Source: Bacillus sp. EAC (lineage in GTDB: Bacteria; Bacillota; Bacilli; Bacillales; Bacillaceae_G). Taken from it: a stretch of DNA of 64,000 nucleotides. Below are positions 47,466-57,122 of this stretch, piece after piece. Each line of letters starts with the position of its first letter. Position 1 is the stretch's first letter. Position numbers and translations under genes: made by a program. Below the pieces are notes generated by a model that was not told the origin of the DNA, did no database searches, and saw only the letters and a program-made list of their open reading frames with translations. The DNA lies in the NCBI RefSeq assembly GCF_002156875.1, contig NZ_NCSY01000011.1, positions 41,149 to 105,148 of the forward strand, written 5' to 3'.

Positions 47466-48167
47466 TTATTTCTGCTTAACATTAAAATTTATAACAGAAA
47501 TAAAGCTTCGTTTCAAAAATCCTGATTTGCTGTTCAGTTCCAAATAGATCGTTCGATCATTCCGTTTACTACTAACTTGGCTATTTCCAAACAGATAAAC
47601 TTGAATATTTTCATATTTAGTCGACAGACTCTCACGTACTTCCTTGAAACTAATTAATATATTTAAGTGTTGATCTTCTAAATCTTCTAAAGCATATTCT
47701 AAGTTGTATCGGATTGAATCTACATCATCTAAACCTATTAATGAAAATTTCGTTCCATTTTCAGTTTCAAATTTTGCATTTGTATTTTCCAATATGGTAA
47801 CTTTACAATCTAATAAAAGAGCATTTAAATCTCTATAATTACCTTTATAATCCTGTGGTCCCCATACGAAATAGACTGGAGCTAACGATGTAAGGATCTT
47901 AATATTATCTTCATTATATTTTTTTGCTTTCTTTTTTGAGTAACCACTTAAAATAATAATTGTATTATCAGTACAAACTTTCTCAATTTCTTCTTTAGTA
48001 AAACGAAGGTCACCAATATCCGCTATCCAAATAAATTGTATTTTTTCTAAAGTTATATCTTCATGTCCATAATCAATCAATCTATATTTGAATCCTAGCT
48101 TTGTTTTTCTAATTTTTATATAACTAAAAAAGAAAACTAAAATTATAGAAATTAGTAAAAATAAAAT
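47466..48167 (-). CDS. Degenerate YpbG-like metallophosphoesterase, probable ATT start
   Basis: Recognisable YpbG homologue: PVYFVWGPQDYKGNYRDLNALLL and FSLIGLDDVDSIRYNLEYAL. The metal-binding motifs are lost: the expected D-x-H is IADIGDL, the GD motif is SGYSKKK, GNxD is GPQD, and the later His motifs are absent. The standard start would be TTG at 48080. However, the same frame stays open upstream and encodes a membrane segment (NNILFLLISIILVFFFSY) typical of YpbG. A GGGGGG SD stands seven bases before an ATT codon at 48167, with no ATG, GTG or TTG available. It is either an ATT-initiated pseudoenzyme of 233 residues or a decaying gene. Confidence 0.72.
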   Translation of the reverse strand: MLFLLISIILVFFFSYIKIRKTKLGFKYRLIDYGHEDITLEKIQFIWIADIGDLRFTKEEIEKVCTDNTIIILSGYSKKKAKKYNEDNIKILTSLAPVYFVWGPQDYKGNYRDLNALLLDCKVTILENTNAKFETENGTKFSLIGLDDVDSIRYNLEYALEDLEDQHLNILISFKEVRESLSTKYENIQVYLFGNSQVSSKRNDRTIYLELNSKSGFLKRSFISVINFNVKQK

Positions 48168-48495
48168 ATTATTTCCCCCCTGTACACAAACCTTACTCTA
48201 TCACATGTGAAGTATACCATTTATTCATTACGACAAAACATCGAATTTTTATGACTCTAATTATCGAACAAACGCTTTCCACTTTTCAATTTATTATACA
48301 AAATCTATTAAGAATTGAAAAATATATGAAATATAAAAAAACTTATATCCAGAATTTTAAGATGGACATAAGTTTTTTCAAATTATTCAAGCGTAATATT
48401 TAGATTTAATAGACTGAATTCAATTCTTCAATTTCAATTGAAAAAGTAAAAATACGATCAAAAATCAAAATAACCACTCTTATGTATTCAATTAC
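48168..48495. other. 328-bp intergenic region between the ypbG-like gene and ypbE
   Basis: No gene seen. It contains the ypbE terminator (48335-48378) and the likely promoter of the ypbG-like gene. An extended -10 (TGGTATACT) lies about 50 bp upstream of the ATT. A second possibility is TTGAAA, 18 bases, GATAAT further up, whose spacer holds GGAAAGCGTTTGTT, a poor cre look-alike. Confidence 0.45.
48335..48378 (-). terminator. Intrinsic terminator of ypbE
   Basis: Arms AAAAAACTTAT / ATAAGTTTTTT with a further TCC/GGA pair inside, after ypbE. Confidence 0.75.
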
Positions 48496-49116
48496 TTACT
48501 TATTTAAATTTTCTCCTAACGGAATTGTTAAAACCTGACCAGGAACAACTTCAATATTTTCCAAACCATTTGCTTCTTGAATGATTTCCTCGCCATTTCG
48601 ATTACCAAAATATTTCATAGAAATCGAAAAAAGTGTTTCTCCGTTTTTCACAGTATGCTTTATCTCTTTAATTCCAAAAGATTCATCTGAAATTTGAGTT
48701 GGATTTTTACTTGTATTTTGATTATTATCCTGTTGGTTGTTTTCAATAGGTTTTTGAGTTACTAGATCATCTTTTTGACCATCTGTATCCTTTGTCGAAG
48801 CAACTTTAACTTTTTCGAATTTATTTGAAGGCAAGAAAATACTAGCCTTGTTTGTAAAAATCTCACCGTATTTATAGTGAACTAATGATACTAACCCTAT
48901 TGGTAACAGAATAAAAAGGAATACCAATACTGTTAATAGTGGGTATTTTAATTTCCACCAAGGTCTTCTTTTATCTTCTTTAATTTGAATTGACTTACTT
49001 CTCGGTGGAAGATTTAACAAATCAATCGATTCTGCGCTGGTATGATTACTATTGACTTTATTTTTACTTTTTCTACTTAATCCTCTTGTTTTCTTTTCTT
49101 GATGTTTTCTACTCAT
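48496..49116 (-). CDS. ypbE: YpbE, membrane-anchored LysM protein
   Basis: The 206-residue protein has a basic cytoplasmic N-terminus (residues 1-55), one membrane segment (LLTVLVFLFILLPIGLVSLV), a Gln/Asn-rich outer linker and a C-terminal LysM domain (residues about 158-203, HTVKNGETLFSISMKYFG to PGQVLTIPLG). LysM binds peptidoglycan or chitin. It likely tethers the membrane to the wall; role unknown. It overlaps ypbD by four bases, so translation is coupled. Confidence 0.88.
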   Translation of the reverse strand: MSRKHQEKKTRGLSRKSKNKVNSNHTSAESIDLLNLPPRSKSIQIKEDKRRPWWKLKYPLLTVLVFLFILLPIGLVSLVHYKYGEIFTNKASIFLPSNKFEKVKVASTKDTDGQKDDLVTQKPIENNQQDNNQNTSKNPTQISDESFGIKEIKHTVKNGETLFSISMKYFGNRNGEEIIQEANGLENIEVVPGQVLTIPLGENLNK

Positions 49117-49697
49117 TTTTCTTCTTCACTTTCTAGACTTAATTTCATATACAATCCTAAAACATAATCTAAAATAAAATGCGTTATAAAAACAACTACT
49201 AAATTGTTTGTTTTCATAAATAAATAACCGAGAAAAAAGCTCTCTAATAATACAATTATTAATAATATCGGTTTTTTCACATATCGAAAATGTACTACTG
49301 CAAAAATAATTGATGCGATAACAATACCGAATTTTGTTTGAATAAAACCTCTAAAAAATAATTCTTCTGACAAAGCTATTAGAACACAGAGGATTGTCAT
49401 TTCGAATATTGTTAATGATGTAAAAAACTTCTTATTAAATCCACCATCATCTAAAAATCGTTCTGGGACGGTATAGTTTAATAAAATATTAAATACGACT
49501 AATGTCATCCCTCCAACCAAACCCCAAATATATGTCTTCAAATGATTAAATGCAAGTAATTCATTTTTTAACTGCGAGAAACCTAAAAAGAATCCAATAC
49601 ATAGAATCGCAATTAGTAATATGATCAATTGCGTACCATAGACACTCTTTTTCAATTGACTTATCGGTAAATTTTGACGGTTCAATTCATTCTCCAT
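49113..49697 (-). CDS. ypbD: CPBP-family intramembrane metalloprotease (YpbD)
   Basis: Membrane protein of 194 residues with about five to six helices and all CPBP/Abi motifs: SEELFFRGF (EExxxR), FAVVH (FxxxH) and THFILDYV (HxxxN/D-like). Related proteins cleave prenylated or membrane substrates; the target here is unknown. It lies between recQ and ypbE in the conserved ypbB-recQ-ypbD-ypbE order. Confidence 0.9.
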   Translation of the reverse strand: MENELNRQNLPISQLKKSVYGTQLIILLIAILCIGFFLGFSQLKNELLAFNHLKTYIWGLVGGMTLVVFNILLNYTVPERFLDDGGFNKKFFTSLTIFEMTILCVLIALSEELFFRGFIQTKFGIVIASIIFAVVHFRYVKKPILLIIVLLESFFLGYLFMKTNNLVVVFITHFILDYVLGLYMKLSLESEEEK

Positions 49698-49706
49698 TAT
49701 CGTACC

Positions 49707-51227
49707 TCACAGACACATTTTATTTCGTAAATCTTCCTCCCAAGAATATGAATGAGAAGTTTTAGCGTGTTTTTTAGCTTCTTTCGAATCATAAAGGTCG
49801 AAGGAAAAACCACAAATATTGCAACAATTTTGAGGACGATTTGTCAATTTTTCGTCAAATACAGAAAGGTATTTTTCACGATAACAAGTAGTTGAAGCAA
49901 GAAAATCATTCATTGATTTAAGTTTTATGTACTTAGATTCTTTTCTTTCAATAATCATTTCTTGCATATGTTTCACAAACGCTCTATTCATTTTAACGGG
50001 ATACAAAAAATTATCTAAAATAATTGAAAAACGAATCATCTCAATTAATAGTGTCTGCCACTGTATATCGCTTAATTGAAAAGTAGCTTTCCATGTAGAT
50101 ATGGTATTATCAGTTAGTTGGATTGACTGTTCGTTTATTTTTTGTAAATACATCACAAAAGTGTTCACTTGAGTCGTAGAAAGTATTTCATCTTCAATTA
50201 ATTTATGAGGCAATTCATGATCTTTCTCCGTAAATAATAAAATGGCCACACTTTTTTCCCCATCTCTACCTGCTCTACCTATTTCCTGAAGATAGTTTTC
50301 GATATTCGATGGATACTGATAATGTATAACAAATCTAACATTTGGTTTATTTATTCCCATCCCAAATGCACTCGTACATACGATTAAATCGATTTGATCT
50401 TGGATGAATTGTTGTTGAATTAGTATTCTTTGCTCATGCTCCATTCCACCATGGTAGTAAGCTACACGGCAATTCAACTTTTCTCTTACGATACGTGAAA
50501 TTTTTTCGCAAGTAGATCTCGTTCCACAATATATGATACCTGGTCCGTTTAATCCGTCCAATCTTTCAATTAATAGATTCATTTTAGCAGTTTCCGACTC
50601 AACATGTTCAATATGAATTGCAATGTTTTCTCTATTAACAGATTGAATTATTTTTTGAACGTGTTTAAGTTTTAATGTTTCAATGATTTCATTCCTTACG
50701 CTTTCAGTAGCAGTTGCTGTTAATGCTAAAACGGTTGGATTCCCTAATTGCTGTTTAACCTGCCCAAGACTTCTATATTCCGGCCTAAAATCATGTCCCC
50801 ATTGTGATATACAGTGTGCTTCATCAACTACAAAAAGTGAGAGTTTAACTTCTCTAAGCTTTTGAAGTAAAATTTGATTCTGTAACATTTCAGGAGAAAC
50901 AAATAAAAATTTATAATTAATTAAATTATTTAATAGATGTCTTTTTTGCTCAAAGCTTCTAAAACTATTAAGAGCAATTACCCGTTTTTCACCAAACGCT
51001 CTTAATTGTTCAACTTGATCCTCCATTAATGACAAAAGAGGTGATACGATCACAACTATTCCTGGTAGTAAAAGCCCAGCTAATTGGTATAAGAGTGATT
51101 TACCTCCCCCTGTCGGCAACAATGCCAAAACATCTTTCTGATTCAATAGATCATTTATAATTTCTTTCTGATTTTTTCTGAACGAGTTATAACCAAATTT
51201 TTCTTTTAATATCTTATCTAGTTCCAC
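49707..51227 (-). CDS. recS: RecQ-family ATP-dependent DNA helicase (RecS-like)
   Basis: Superfamily 2 3'-5' helicase, 506 residues. Walker [36 protein letters not shown] (DEAH box), [15 protein letters not shown], and [19 protein letters not shown] (motif VI). A zinc-type cysteine set is visible near the C-terminus (TTCYREKYL then NCCNICGF). It is shorter than RecQ with an HRDC domain, as is B. subtilis RecS at this locus. GTG start at 51227, overlapping the ypbB end by ten bases. Confidence 0.92.
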   Translation of the reverse strand: MELDKILKEKFGYNSFRKNQKEIINDLLNQKDVLALLPTGGGKSLLYQLAGLLLPGIVVIVSPLLSLMEDQVEQLRAFGEKRVIALNSFRSFEQKRHLLNNLINYKFLFVSPEMLQNQILLQKLREVKLSLFVVDEAHCISQWGHDFRPEYRSLGQVKQQLGNPTVLALTATATESVRNEIIETLKLKHVQKIIQSVNRENIAIHIEHVESETAKMNLLIERLDGLNGPGIIYCGTRSTCEKISRIVREKLNCRVAYYHGGMEHEQRILIQQQFIQDQIDLIVCTSAFGMGINKPNVRFVIHYQYPSNIENYLQEIGRAGRDGEKSVAILLFTEKDHELPHKLIEDEILSTTQVNTFVMYLQKINEQSIQLTDNTISTWKATFQLSDIQWQTLLIEMIRFSIILDNFLYPVKMNRAFVKHMQEMIIERKESKYIKLKSMNDFLASTTCYREKYLSVFDEKLTNRPQNCCNICGFSFDLYDSKEAKKHAKTSHSYSWEEDLRNKMCL

Positions 51228-52285
51228 TTGAGATCACCCATTCTTGCTAGAGTAATACGTATTTGAAAATATGTTACTTTATTAAATAAAGCTTCTTTGA
51301 TTGTTTTTAATTTTCTTGTGTTTAATTCTAAAATCATTTCTTTAGTCATTTTATATTGATCTTCATTAATGAATTGGTCGATAGGAAACTTTTCATCACT
51401 TAAAACACACTCAACAATATGGTCTTCAATTGTACTTATTTTAAGATTACGAATTGAGGCTATTTGTTCTATTGTTTTCCCCTGAAGAAATAGCCGTTTC
51501 GTCTCGATCGATGTAGTTGTTATATTTACATTGTTAGCACCTTGCATAAAGCGACTTAGTAATGGATAATCTGTTTTTTGTTCAGATAAAATAAATAATA
51601 AGTGATGCATTACGTTAATTGATTGAAGATAGACAGCTTCTTCACTAAGTGAAATTTCAGCTGCTATTTGCTCTAATGTCATTCCATATGAATTCGCACC
51701 AGATAATCGCATTACAAATAGTGAAGCATCATCATTATTTAATCCCTTCAGCATCTTATGTATTTCTTGATAATAATCATTTATCAAAGATTCTTTTGTG
51801 CCAACAAAGTTTAATAGCTCTTTCTTTACCCAATCTTGAATTTCAGGTTCTTGTTGAACAGCTTTAAAATACTTATTATGATTATTTAAATTAGCAATCG
51901 ATTGAAAAAATAACGAAAATCTTTTCCAAAATGTTTTTTGGATTGCAAAAAACTTTAATCCATTTAAGTATGTATAATTTTGAAACTGTAAAGTTTGATT
52001 TTTTAAATAAAATTGTCCTTTTTCGCTTACAATATAAACATTTGTTTCAAGTTGCTGTAAAAGTCCTTTTTCAAATAAACCATTTACTAAGTCTTGCATA
52101 TTCTGTTGAGTAAGAAAATGGAATAAACCAAAAAAAGAGGTTACATGATAAAAATGACTATCTTGAATGATTTGTGCACTTTGTTTTCCTTTTAATAAAT
52201 AGGTTAATCCTTGGATGGTCCGCTCTCCATTGTATCGATTAATTAAATATAAAACGATTTCTTCTAGAATTGATAATTTATTCAT
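51218..52285 (-). CDS. ypbB: YpbB, helix-turn-helix protein
   Basis: Helical 355-residue protein with a C-terminal HTH_40-type segment ([24 protein letters not shown] region and the preceding [27 protein letters not shown]). Always found upstream of and overlapping recQ/recS in bacilli, which suggests a shared function in DNA metabolism; the role is unknown. The ATG at 52285 preceded by GAGAGGTTTAGG is preferred to the TTG at 52303. Confidence 0.85.
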   Translation of the reverse strand: MNKLSILEEIVLYLINRYNGERTIQGLTYLLKGKQSAQIIQDSHFYHVTSFFGLFHFLTQQNMQDLVNGLFEKGLLQQLETNVYIVSEKGQFYLKNQTLQFQNYTYLNGLKFFAIQKTFWKRFSLFFQSIANLNNHNKYFKAVQQEPEIQDWVKKELLNFVGTKESLINDYYQEIHKMLKGLNNDDASLFVMRLSGANSYGMTLEQIAAEISLSEEAVYLQSINVMHHLLFILSEQKTDYPLLSRFMQGANNVNITTTSIETKRLFLQGKTIEQIASIRNLKISTIEDHIVECVLSDEKFPIDQFINEDQYKMTKEMILELNTRKLKTIKEALFNKVTYFQIRITLARMGDLKWN

Positions 52286-52855
<570 letters not shown>

Positions 52856-52864
52856 TTAAAAAAT

Positions 52865-52890
52865 GCGACGATTTATTCGTCGCTTTTTTA
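52865..52890 (+). terminator. Intrinsic terminator of fer
   Basis: Perfect seven-base arms GCGACGA / TCGTCGC, five-base loop, followed by TTTTTT. Confidence 0.92.
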
Positions 52891-52914
52891 TTTCCTATTA
52901 ATTCATTTATTAAA

Positions 52915-52948
52915 ACAAAAAAGTGTCTACTATTTTTAGTAGACACTT
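52915..52948 (-). terminator. Intrinsic terminator of ribU
   Basis: Perfect 12-base arms AAGTGTCTACTA / TAGTAGACACTT around TTTT, with a T run on the minus strand, after the ribU stop. Confidence 0.9.
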
Positions 52949-52955
52949 TATCTAT

Positions 52956-53528
52956 TTATGCGTTATGAACATTCATTCTTTGATTTAACCAAACCTTTAA
53001 TTTCGGGAAAAGTACTAAGAATAAAATCATAATTAGTAATCCCTTCACAGCATTAAATGGCATTATCGAAGTCACAATCACTTTATTCGGTAGGCTAAAA
53101 TTCATGAAATGTGCATAAGCAGGTAATAAGACAAAATAATTTAATAAGCTTAAAATTCCAGTCATAACAATTGTTCCTACTATCAAGCCAATTGTTAATC
53201 CTTTTACTGTACGATATTTTCGGAAGAAATACGATGCAGGTAAAATATATAATATCCCTGCACTAAAGTTAGCAAATTCTCCAATTGGTACACCTGTCAT
53301 ACTTCCATTAATTATATAATGAAGTATGTTTTTAATTAGCTCAACGCTAACTCCAGCCAACGGTCCGAATACGATTGCTCCAATTAAAGCTGGAACTTCA
53401 CTAAAATCAATTTGAAGCCATACTGGGAACAATGTAGGAATTGGAAAATCTAGCATCATTAGTAGATATGAAATACTACTAAGCATTGCTACTACCACCA
53501 TTTTATTTACTTTGTTACGTTGTTGCAT
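52956..53528 (-). CDS. ribU: Riboflavin ECF transporter S component
   Basis: Substrate-binding membrane subunit for riboflavin uptake, working with the shared EcfAAT module. The 190-residue protein has five to six membrane helices and RibU-typical stretches: PTLFPVWLQIDFSEVPALIGAIVFGP and GVPIGEFANFSAGILYILPA. It is the B. subtilis ypaA/fmnP equivalent, next to fer as there. Controlled by the FMN riboswitch directly upstream. SD AAGGAGAGAGG precedes the ATG. Confidence 0.94.
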   Translation of the reverse strand: MQQRNKVNKMVVVAMLSSISYLLMMLDFPIPTLFPVWLQIDFSEVPALIGAIVFGPLAGVSVELIKNILHYIINGSMTGVPIGEFANFSAGILYILPASYFFRKYRTVKGLTIGLIVGTIVMTGILSLLNYFVLLPAYAHFMNFSLPNKVIVTSIMPFNAVKGLLIMILFLVLFPKLKVWLNQRMNVHNA

Positions 53529-53665
53529 TTTACCTCTCTCCTTTTTCCCGATCTTATCAAGAAAAATGAAAGGTTCGCTTAAATAGCAGGAGCTATTTGC
53601 ATTCTATTTCTACTTTAATATAGTTAATAAGGAATACTAAATTTAAATTGCAAATAGTTCAAGAA

Positions 53666-53695
53666 ATAAAAATCCCCTATAAATTCTTATAGGGG
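53666..53695 (-). terminator. Riboswitch-controlled terminator upstream of ribU
   Basis: Perfect nine-base arms CCCCTATAA / TTATAGGGG with a four-base loop, then a T-rich tract on the minus strand. It lies between the FMN aptamer and ribU and should form when FMN is bound. A second hairpin (GTTCAAAAA / TTTTTTGAAC, about 53720-53745) lies between aptamer and terminator and may take part in the switch. Confidence 0.85.
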
Positions 53696-53757
53696 AGAAA
53701 TTTCAGCACGCCAAAAAAGCGTTCAAAAAGGTAAGTTTTTTGAACTTGCGAACCTCC

Positions 53758-53885
<128 letters not shown>

Positions 53886-53964
53886 AGATCGAATATTAAA
53901 TTACAATTTAATGTTACTAAATTAAATACAGTTTGTAAATATAAAAGCTAATAATAATTCTCAA

Positions 53965-54876
53965 TCATTCATCCTGTAATGCATTCAATAAGCTTTCCTG
54001 ACAAAACTTAACTAATTCGGATTCTTTTTGATCATTTGCAAATAATAAAAGCAATATAGTTGTATAAATCGATTTGAATTTTGCCAGTTGTTTTGATTCA
54101 TCTGAAACATTTCCATATATTTCAAAAAATGCTGTTCTTGAATCAGTTGGAATCAAGCTATATACAATCGATAAATCGACTTCCCGTTGCCCTATATGAG
54201 CGTCTCCCCAGTCAATAATACCTTCAAGACGATTATTTTGATCAACAATCATATTTCGAAAATGTAAATCTCCATGGACTAATACGAATGGTTTACTTAA
54301 TTTAATTTCAGTTAATTTTTCGATATATTGATTCATTTGTTTTTCAAATGGAATTAGTTTTAATTGAATTGCTTGATTAACATACTTAATTAATAATGGC
54401 TTTCTATAAGTAATATCTAATCTTTTAAGTTCATCAGATGGTAAATCCAGTTCTGAAAGGTTTTCAATTGGAATTGCATGTAATTTTTTCAAGAACTCAG
54501 CTAATGGCCGTATCATTTTTATTCGATCTTCTTTCGTTAAACGATTAGGAGGTGAGCCATAAATAAAATTATATCCTAAAAATGGCCAAGGAAATAATTC
54601 TGAAGGTTTCCCATGGATGAATGGTACCGTAGTTTTAATCCCAATATGATTCTTAATTAAAGGGAGCAATTTTTGTTCGATTTTTAAAATTGAAACAGCG
54701 ACCTCTCTTCTAGGAAATCTTAAAAGTATTTCATTATTAAGTTTAAAAACTGTGTTATCAAAACCTTCGCCAATTTTTTCAATCCGTTTAATTTCTAATT
54801 CCGGAAATTGATCTTGTAAGATTCGGATTGCAGTTTCTTTGTCTAAAACGACTGTTGGATCCCAAATATTCGACAT
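53965..54876 (-). CDS. Aminoglycoside phosphotransferase-fold (APH) family protein
   Basis: The 303-residue kinase-like protein has an N-lobe (IGEGFDNTVFKLNNEILLRFPRR), the catalytic VLVHGDLHFRNMIVD and the metal-binding EGIIDWGDAHIGQREVDLS. The family includes aminoglycoside and macrolide phosphotransferases but also small-molecule kinases. Substrate and any resistance role cannot be told from the sequence. The ATG at 54876 with AAGGGGA upstream is preferred to 54882. It stands alone, between the FMN riboswitch and a repeat-derived spacer; not part of the conserved block, so possibly acquired. Confidence 0.85.
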   Translation of the reverse strand: MSNIWDPTVVLDKETAIRILQDQFPELEIKRIEKIGEGFDNTVFKLNNEILLRFPRREVAVSILKIEQKLLPLIKNHIGIKTTVPFIHGKPSELFPWPFLGYNFIYGSPPNRLTKEDRIKMIRPLAEFLKKLHAIPIENLSELDLPSDELKRLDITYRKPLLIKYVNQAIQLKLIPFEKQMNQYIEKLTEIKLSKPFVLVHGDLHFRNMIVDQNNRLEGIIDWGDAHIGQREVDLSIVYSLIPTDSRTAFFEIYGNVSDESKQLAKFKSIYTTILLLLFANDQKESELVKFCQESLLNALQDE

Positions 54877-54929
54877 AAACATTCCCCTTTTAACTATACG
54901 CTCTGATTCTATTTAAAGGCCCTAATAGA

Positions 54930-55069
54930 AATGATTGCTGATTTCCACAAAAGAGTAGGAGCAATTCTCTTTGGGCGTGTGATGAGTCTCCTTTAGCGCA
55001 ATCACGCCTTGTATGAGTCTCAACTGTCCAGCAACCCTTCAGTAGTCGAGCAACTTACTCTCCAATCAT
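54930..55069 (-). repeat. Diverged copy of a Bacillaceae dispersed palindromic repeat
   Basis: On the minus strand the stretch runs from TGATTGGAG, through GGAGACTCATCACACGCC, to GAAATCAGCA. This resembles a common intergenic element of Bacillus genomes (GACTCCTGCGGG...GAGGAGGCTCA...ACGCCCCGCGG...GGAAATCA, recalled from memory), but with many substitutions and lower GC. Internal pairing GGCGTG-T-GAT / ATCACGCC (54974-54983 and 55001-55008) is kept. Confidence 0.5.
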
Positions 55070-55169
55070 CTACTTATATTTTTCAGTTGTCTTCCTACGT
55101 CACCCTTACAAATACAATCCATTATAGGATTCCATTATTAAACTATTAACAATAGACATTAACAAAGCC

Positions 55170-55265
55170 TTTAAAAAAAATCAAAAATAAAATAGAACTT
55201 TCCATTTATCATACCATTATTCCCGAAAAACTAAGGTAAATGGTTAATGAATGAAAAGTTCTATT
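55170..55265 (-). terminator. Long-stem terminator of the response-regulator gene
   Basis: Perfect 11-base arms AATAGAACTTT (55191-55201) and AAAGTTCTATT (55255-55265), with a second inner pair CCATTTA / TAAATGG. T-rich tracts follow on the minus strand. Confidence 0.7.
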
Positions 55266-55286
55266 GTGAACTGAGTATGAACAAAC

Positions 55287-55997
55287 TTAATTTGTAAACT
55301 GGAGTGTTTGCTTAACATTTTCATGCTGAAGCTTATATCCTATTCCCCATACAGTTTTAATGCTTAAATTCATCTCATATTGCTTTAGTTTCTTTCTTAA
55401 TCTATTTAAATGCGTATCTACCATTCGATCATCGTCAACATGTTCATAACTCCAAACAACCTTTACTAATTCAGAACGAGTAACAACAATCTCCTGTCTA
55501 CTAACAAGCAGCCACAATATTGCGAATTCTTTCCTCGTAAAACTAAGTTCACGATCTTCATAATGAATTTTGTATGTAAGTTTATTCATGACCAAGTTTC
55601 CAAATCGAATTTTATCTTCTTCTTTAAACTCATTGATTATATGATGTTTCAGATGGACTTGTAATTTACAATTAAGAATATCCAAATTCATTGGAAATTC
55701 AACAATATCATCAGCGCCAGAGGAGTAATAATTCATCTTTTGATGATCTGTTAAATCCGATGAATAAATAAAAAGGATTGTATTCAAACTTTCTCTTAAT
55801 TGTCTACAAAGTTCAACACTATCTACATTTTGTAATGAAGAACTAAGAATGATAATATTAGGTTTCCAATCAATTGCCTTGACTAACCCTTGAAGACCAC
55901 TTGAAAAACATTGAATCGTAAACAGTTCTTGGAAATAATTCATAATTTCTATGCTTATTTCATGATTTTCATGAATAACTAACATTCTTTTTTCCAC
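55287..55997 (-). CDS. Orphan OmpR-type response regulator with degenerate receiver
   Basis: The 236-residue protein has an N-terminal receiver-like domain (1-115) and a C-terminal OmpR winged helix (about 130-232, with TRKEFAILWLLV, VVWSYEHVDDDRMVDTHLNRLRKKL and VWGIGYKL). The receiver lacks its key residues. The acidic pair is replaced (LVIHENHE), the phospho-acceptor position reads IILSSSLQN with Ser instead of Asp, and the conserved Lys before Pro reads VEFPM. No histidine kinase is adjacent. It should act without standard phosphorylation. GTG start at 55997, six bases after GGAGGAG. It lies 88 bp downstream of oppF with no terminator between them. Confidence 0.87.
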   Translation of the reverse strand: MEKRMLVIHENHEISIEIMNYFQELFTIQCFSSGLQGLVKAIDWKPNIIILSSSLQNVDSVELCRQLRESLNTILFIYSSDLTDHQKMNYYSSGADDIVEFPMNLDILNCKLQVHLKHHIINEFKEEDKIRFGNLVMNKLTYKIHYEDRELSFTRKEFAILWLLVSRQEIVVTRSELVKVVWSYEHVDDDRMVDTHLNRLRKKLKQYEMNLSIKTVWGIGYKLQHENVKQTLQFTN

Positions 55998-56085
55998 TTC
56001 GAACTCCTCCGTCAAATTCGAAAGCCATACTTACTTCTTCATAAATAATAACTTTCTATGCGCTTTATTTTAATCTAATATTAAC

Positions 56086-57120
56086 TTAATTCAACGGATA
56101 ATGACAAGCTACATACTGACCATTATTTCCGGTAGGTGTAAAAATTGGTTCAACTTCTTTGCATTTTGGTTGTACGTACGGACATCTTGTATGGAAACGG
56201 CAACCACTAGGTGGGTTAATTGGACTTGGAACGTCACCTTCAAGAATAATTTTTTCTGTATCTCGTAATCTTGGATTTGGAATAGGATTTGCAGAAATCA
56301 ACGCTTGTGTATAAGGATGTTTTGGATTTTCAAAAAGCGTATCTGCATCAGCCAATTCAACCATTTTCCCTAAATACATTACACCGACACGGTTACTAAT
56401 ATGACGAACAATATTTAATCCGTGTGATACAAATAAATATGTTAATCCAAAATTCTCTTGTAATTCTTCTAATAAATTGACAACCTGCGATTGGATTGAA
56501 ACATCAAGAGCTGAAACAGGTTCATCTAAAACGATTAATTTAGGATTTAAAGCTAATGCTCTGGCAATCCCAATTCTTTGTCTTTGTCCACCACTAAATT
56601 CATGAGGATATCGTCTCATATAGAATGAGTTCAGTCCAACTAATTCTAATAATTCTTTCACTCTTTTCTCACGAGCCGCTGCATCATTCATCCCATGAAT
56701 TTTAAGTACTCGTGCGATAGTTTCTCCAACACTGAGCCTTGGGTTTAAAGAAGAAAATGGATCTTGGAAAATTAACTGCATATCACGTCGCTTTTCTCTC
56801 AACTCTTGATTTGATAATGAAAACAAATCAGTACCATCGAATTCAACTGACCCACTTGTCGCTTCAAGTAACCTCAATAAAACTCGTCCAGTTGTTGATT
56901 TACCGCATCCACTTTCACCAACAAGACCAAACGTTTCACCTTTATGAATGTCAAATGAAACACCATCAACTGCTTTAACATGTCCTTGTACTTTACCAAG
57001 AAATCCACCTTTAATTGGGAAGTGCATTTTAATGTCATCAACTTTTAATAGTATCTCTTGATCTGTTTCTATATTTTTCTTGCTAATTTCTTCAGTTTTT
57101 TCTAAGAAACTATTCACCAT
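56086..57120 (-). CDS. oppF: Oligopeptide ABC transporter ATP-binding protein OppF
   Basis: ATPase of the peptide importer, 344 residues. Walker [16 protein letters not shown]-loop [13 protein letters not shown], signature [15 protein letters not shown], Walker [13 protein letters not shown], and the OppDF C-terminal motif with Cys residues ([16 protein letters not shown]), likely an iron-sulfur or metal site. The ATG at 57120, preceded by GGGAGG, lies just after the oppD stop; the frame reaches to 57156 inside oppD. Last gene of the opp operon. Confidence 0.95.
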   Translation of the reverse strand: MVNSFLEKTEEISKKNIETDQEILLKVDDIKMHFPIKGGFLGKVQGHVKAVDGVSFDIHKGETFGLVGESGCGKSTTGRVLLRLLEATSGSVEFDGTDLFSLSNQELREKRRDMQLIFQDPFSSLNPRLSVGETIARVLKIHGMNDAAAREKRVKELLELVGLNSFYMRRYPHEFSGGQRQRIGIARALALNPKLIVLDEPVSALDVSIQSQVVNLLEELQENFGLTYLFVSHGLNIVRHISNRVGVMYLGKMVELADADTLFENPKHPYTQALISANPIPNPRLRDTEKIILEGDVPSPINPPSGCRFHTRCPYVQPKCKEVEPIFTPTGNNGQYVACHYPLN

Positions 57121-57122
57121 TA

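Larger units (their letters stand above)
54877..55286. other. 410-bp intergenic region, repeat remnant plus long-stem terminator
   Basis: No gene seen. It consists of a diverged Bacillaceae dispersed repeat (about 54930-55069), an AT-rich stretch and a long terminator hairpin for the response-regulator gene. The APH-family promoter should lie at its low-coordinate end. Confidence 0.5.

Noticed and set aside
53965..54876. Aminoglycoside resistance gene
   Set aside because: Only fold-level motifs are visible; the APH family includes many non-resistance kinases, so no resistance is claimed.
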